Position numbers and translations under genes: made by a program. From contig CABQGZ010000179.1 of the NCBI GenBank assembly GCA_902463835.1, forward strand, positions 1 to 6,941: 6,941 nt of DNA, given 5' to 3'. Positions 5,994 through 6,941 of this stretch are shown piece after piece. The stretch is from an uncultured Lachnospiraceae bacterium (GTDB taxonomy: Bacteria > Bacillota > Clostridia > Lachnospirales > Lachnospiraceae). The stretch's first letter is position 1; every line of letters begins with the position of its first letter. The notes below the pieces were generated by a model. That model was not told where the DNA came from and did no database searches. It saw only the letters and a program-made list of their open reading frames with translations.

Positions 5994-6929
5994 CTACTTT
6001 TTTTCCTTTCGATAGGCACTTGGTCTGCATCCTATCACCGCATGGAATGCCTCTGAAAATTTGCTTGGATTCTGATAACCCATTTCCAGCGCAATTTCGC
6101 TGATTTTTTTATCTGACTGGCGCAAAAGCTGTGCCGCCCGATGCATTTTGTAACTACGCAAATATGCATAAGGTGATTCGCCATAAATTTGCCTGAATCC
6201 ATCTTTTAACTGAGTCAGACTTAAATTGTGCTCCAATGCCAGTTCCTTCAGATTGGTCCGGTGTTCCATATCCTGTACCAGATGCTCCCTGACATGCTTG
6301 ATCCGCTCCACAGTCACTCCCGAAATATAGTCCTGGTTCTCCTCAAAAAGAGTTTGTCTGAATTGGAAATGATAAAGGAGCTCCAAAATCTTCAGCCGCA
6401 AAAAGGGTAGAGACGGACGATCCAGATGTGTATACAGTTCCTGATATACATGCTCTATTTCCGCATTGCGGCGAAATACCGGGGATCTTGATTCAAGAGA
6501 ATATTTCTCTGTGATTGCCTCCGCGCTGATTTGAAAGGCCTGAAGCTCCGGTACACCCTTCATGACCTCCGGAAACAAAATAATAGTGGACCCATAAAAG
6601 TAGTTCAAGGGGAAGGAAGACGCGATTGGCGGGTGCATCTGGCTGTTCAGGGTAATATCTCCTTCTCCTAAGTAAAGGTAATTCCTGCTGTCAAACGCAC
6701 ACTCAAACCGTCCTTTCCGGCAGTGGTTGATTCCGATCACGTTTTGCTTTTCGCCCGATCTGAAACAGCTTTCCGATGCAAAATCCACGACCATCAGCTG
6801 CACCCCCGGGAAGATGTCATACAGTCGCATATCTGCAGTGCCGTCCTGTACTTGAAAATCGACATAAGTCACAAAAGATTCTCTGCCCGGCATTTTCGTA
6901 TCTTGCTTTATGTAATTTAGTTCCTGCAT
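5994..6929 (-). CDS. AraC-family transcriptional regulator, PchR/YbtA-like, 311 aa
   Basis: The protein has a sensor-type N-terminal half and a C-terminal AraC DNA-binding domain at about 208-308. The first helix-turn-helix lies around 226-246 (NLKELALEHNLSLTQLK). The second is at 275-296 (KISEIALEMGYQNPSKFSEAF), followed by GCRPSAYRK, the usual family ending. The linker phrase ESPYAYLRSYKMHRAAQLL (251-269) and N-terminal stretches such as GINHCRKGRFEC (66-77) and YLYLGEGD (84-91) resemble the PchR/YbtA group, which respond to siderophores; this is family resemblance by eye. I start at ATG 6929, 6 bases after GGGGTG at the window edge; a GTG at 6938 would overlap that site. The gene has its own terminator and lies 164 bp upstream of the S-component gene on the same strand. 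It probably activates the transport operon through the direct repeats at 5909-5950. Its own promoter is outside the window. Confidence 0.92.
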   Translation of the reverse strand: MQELNYIKQDTKMPGRESFVTYVDFQVQDGTADMRLYDIFPGVQLMVVDFASESCFRSGEKQNVIGINHCRKGRFECAFDSRNYLYLGEGDITLNSQMHPPIASSFPLNYFYGSTIILFPEVMKGVPELQAFQISAEAITEKYSLESRSPVFRRNAEIEHVYQELYTHLDRPSLPFLRLKILELLYHFQFRQTLFEENQDYISGVTVERIKHVREHLVQDMEHRTNLKELALEHNLSLTQLKDGFRQIYGESPYAYLRSYKMHRAAQLLRQSDKKISEIALEMGYQNPSKFSEAFHAVIGCRPSAYRKEKK

Positions 6930-6941
6930 GATAAACACCCC

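Noticed and set aside
6930..6938. GTG start for the AraC-family regulator three codons upstream
   Set aside because: The GTG overlaps GGGGTG, which serves better as the ribosome binding site for the ATG at 6929. The edge is too close to be certain.

Overview
The window reads as one strand of work: every gene I can support lies on the minus strand. The layout (short intergenic gaps, strong GGAGG-type ribosome binding sites, one TTG and one GTG start, balanced base composition by eye) and the protein families suggest a Firmicutes chromosome, most likely a gut clostridium of the Lachnospiraceae type. The taxonomic call is inference from protein flavour, not from a marker gene.

In order of transcription (right to left): an AraC-family regulator (5994-6929) resembling the PchR/YbtA siderophore-response group, closed by its own intrinsic terminator (5950-5980). 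Then comes a compact control region (about 5830-5950) with an imperfect 13-bp direct repeat, a promoter with a weak -35 box, and a palindrome GTTAG-N6-CTAAC at the predicted transcription start. It feeds a tightly packed transport operon: an ECF-type substrate-binding membrane protein of the MptD/Trep_Strep family (5251-5829), an EcfT-type coupling protein (4550-5254), a 1091-residue polypeptide that joins a double ECF ATPase to an ABC-exporter-fold half-transporter (1257-4532), and a second exporter-fold half-transporter (1263 down to base 1), which is cut by the left window edge inside its nucleotide-binding domain.

The genes make sense as one regulated uptake locus. S, T and the double ATPase together form a complete dedicated ECF importer. 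The two TMD-NBD half-transporters would form a heterodimer. Pairs with this fold in YbtPQ and IrtAB import iron-siderophores, and the first half-transporter carries the AFADPENE D-loop region I associate with that group. With a PchR-like regulator on top, uptake of iron-siderophore, haem or a related metal complex is my leading hypothesis; nothing in the sequence names the substrate.

The most notable points are (1) the in-frame fusion NBD-NBD-TMD-NBD, which still carries an internal ribosome binding site and ATG at the joint and would become two separate genes if one GA unit were added to a GAGAGAG tract, and (2) a promoter region in which activator-like repeats and a repressor-like palindrome sit at textbook distances from the promoter. 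No RNA genes, insertion sequences, CRISPR arrays or origins were seen. The only non-coding stretch of note is the 164-bp gap between 5830 and 5993, described in full in the features.
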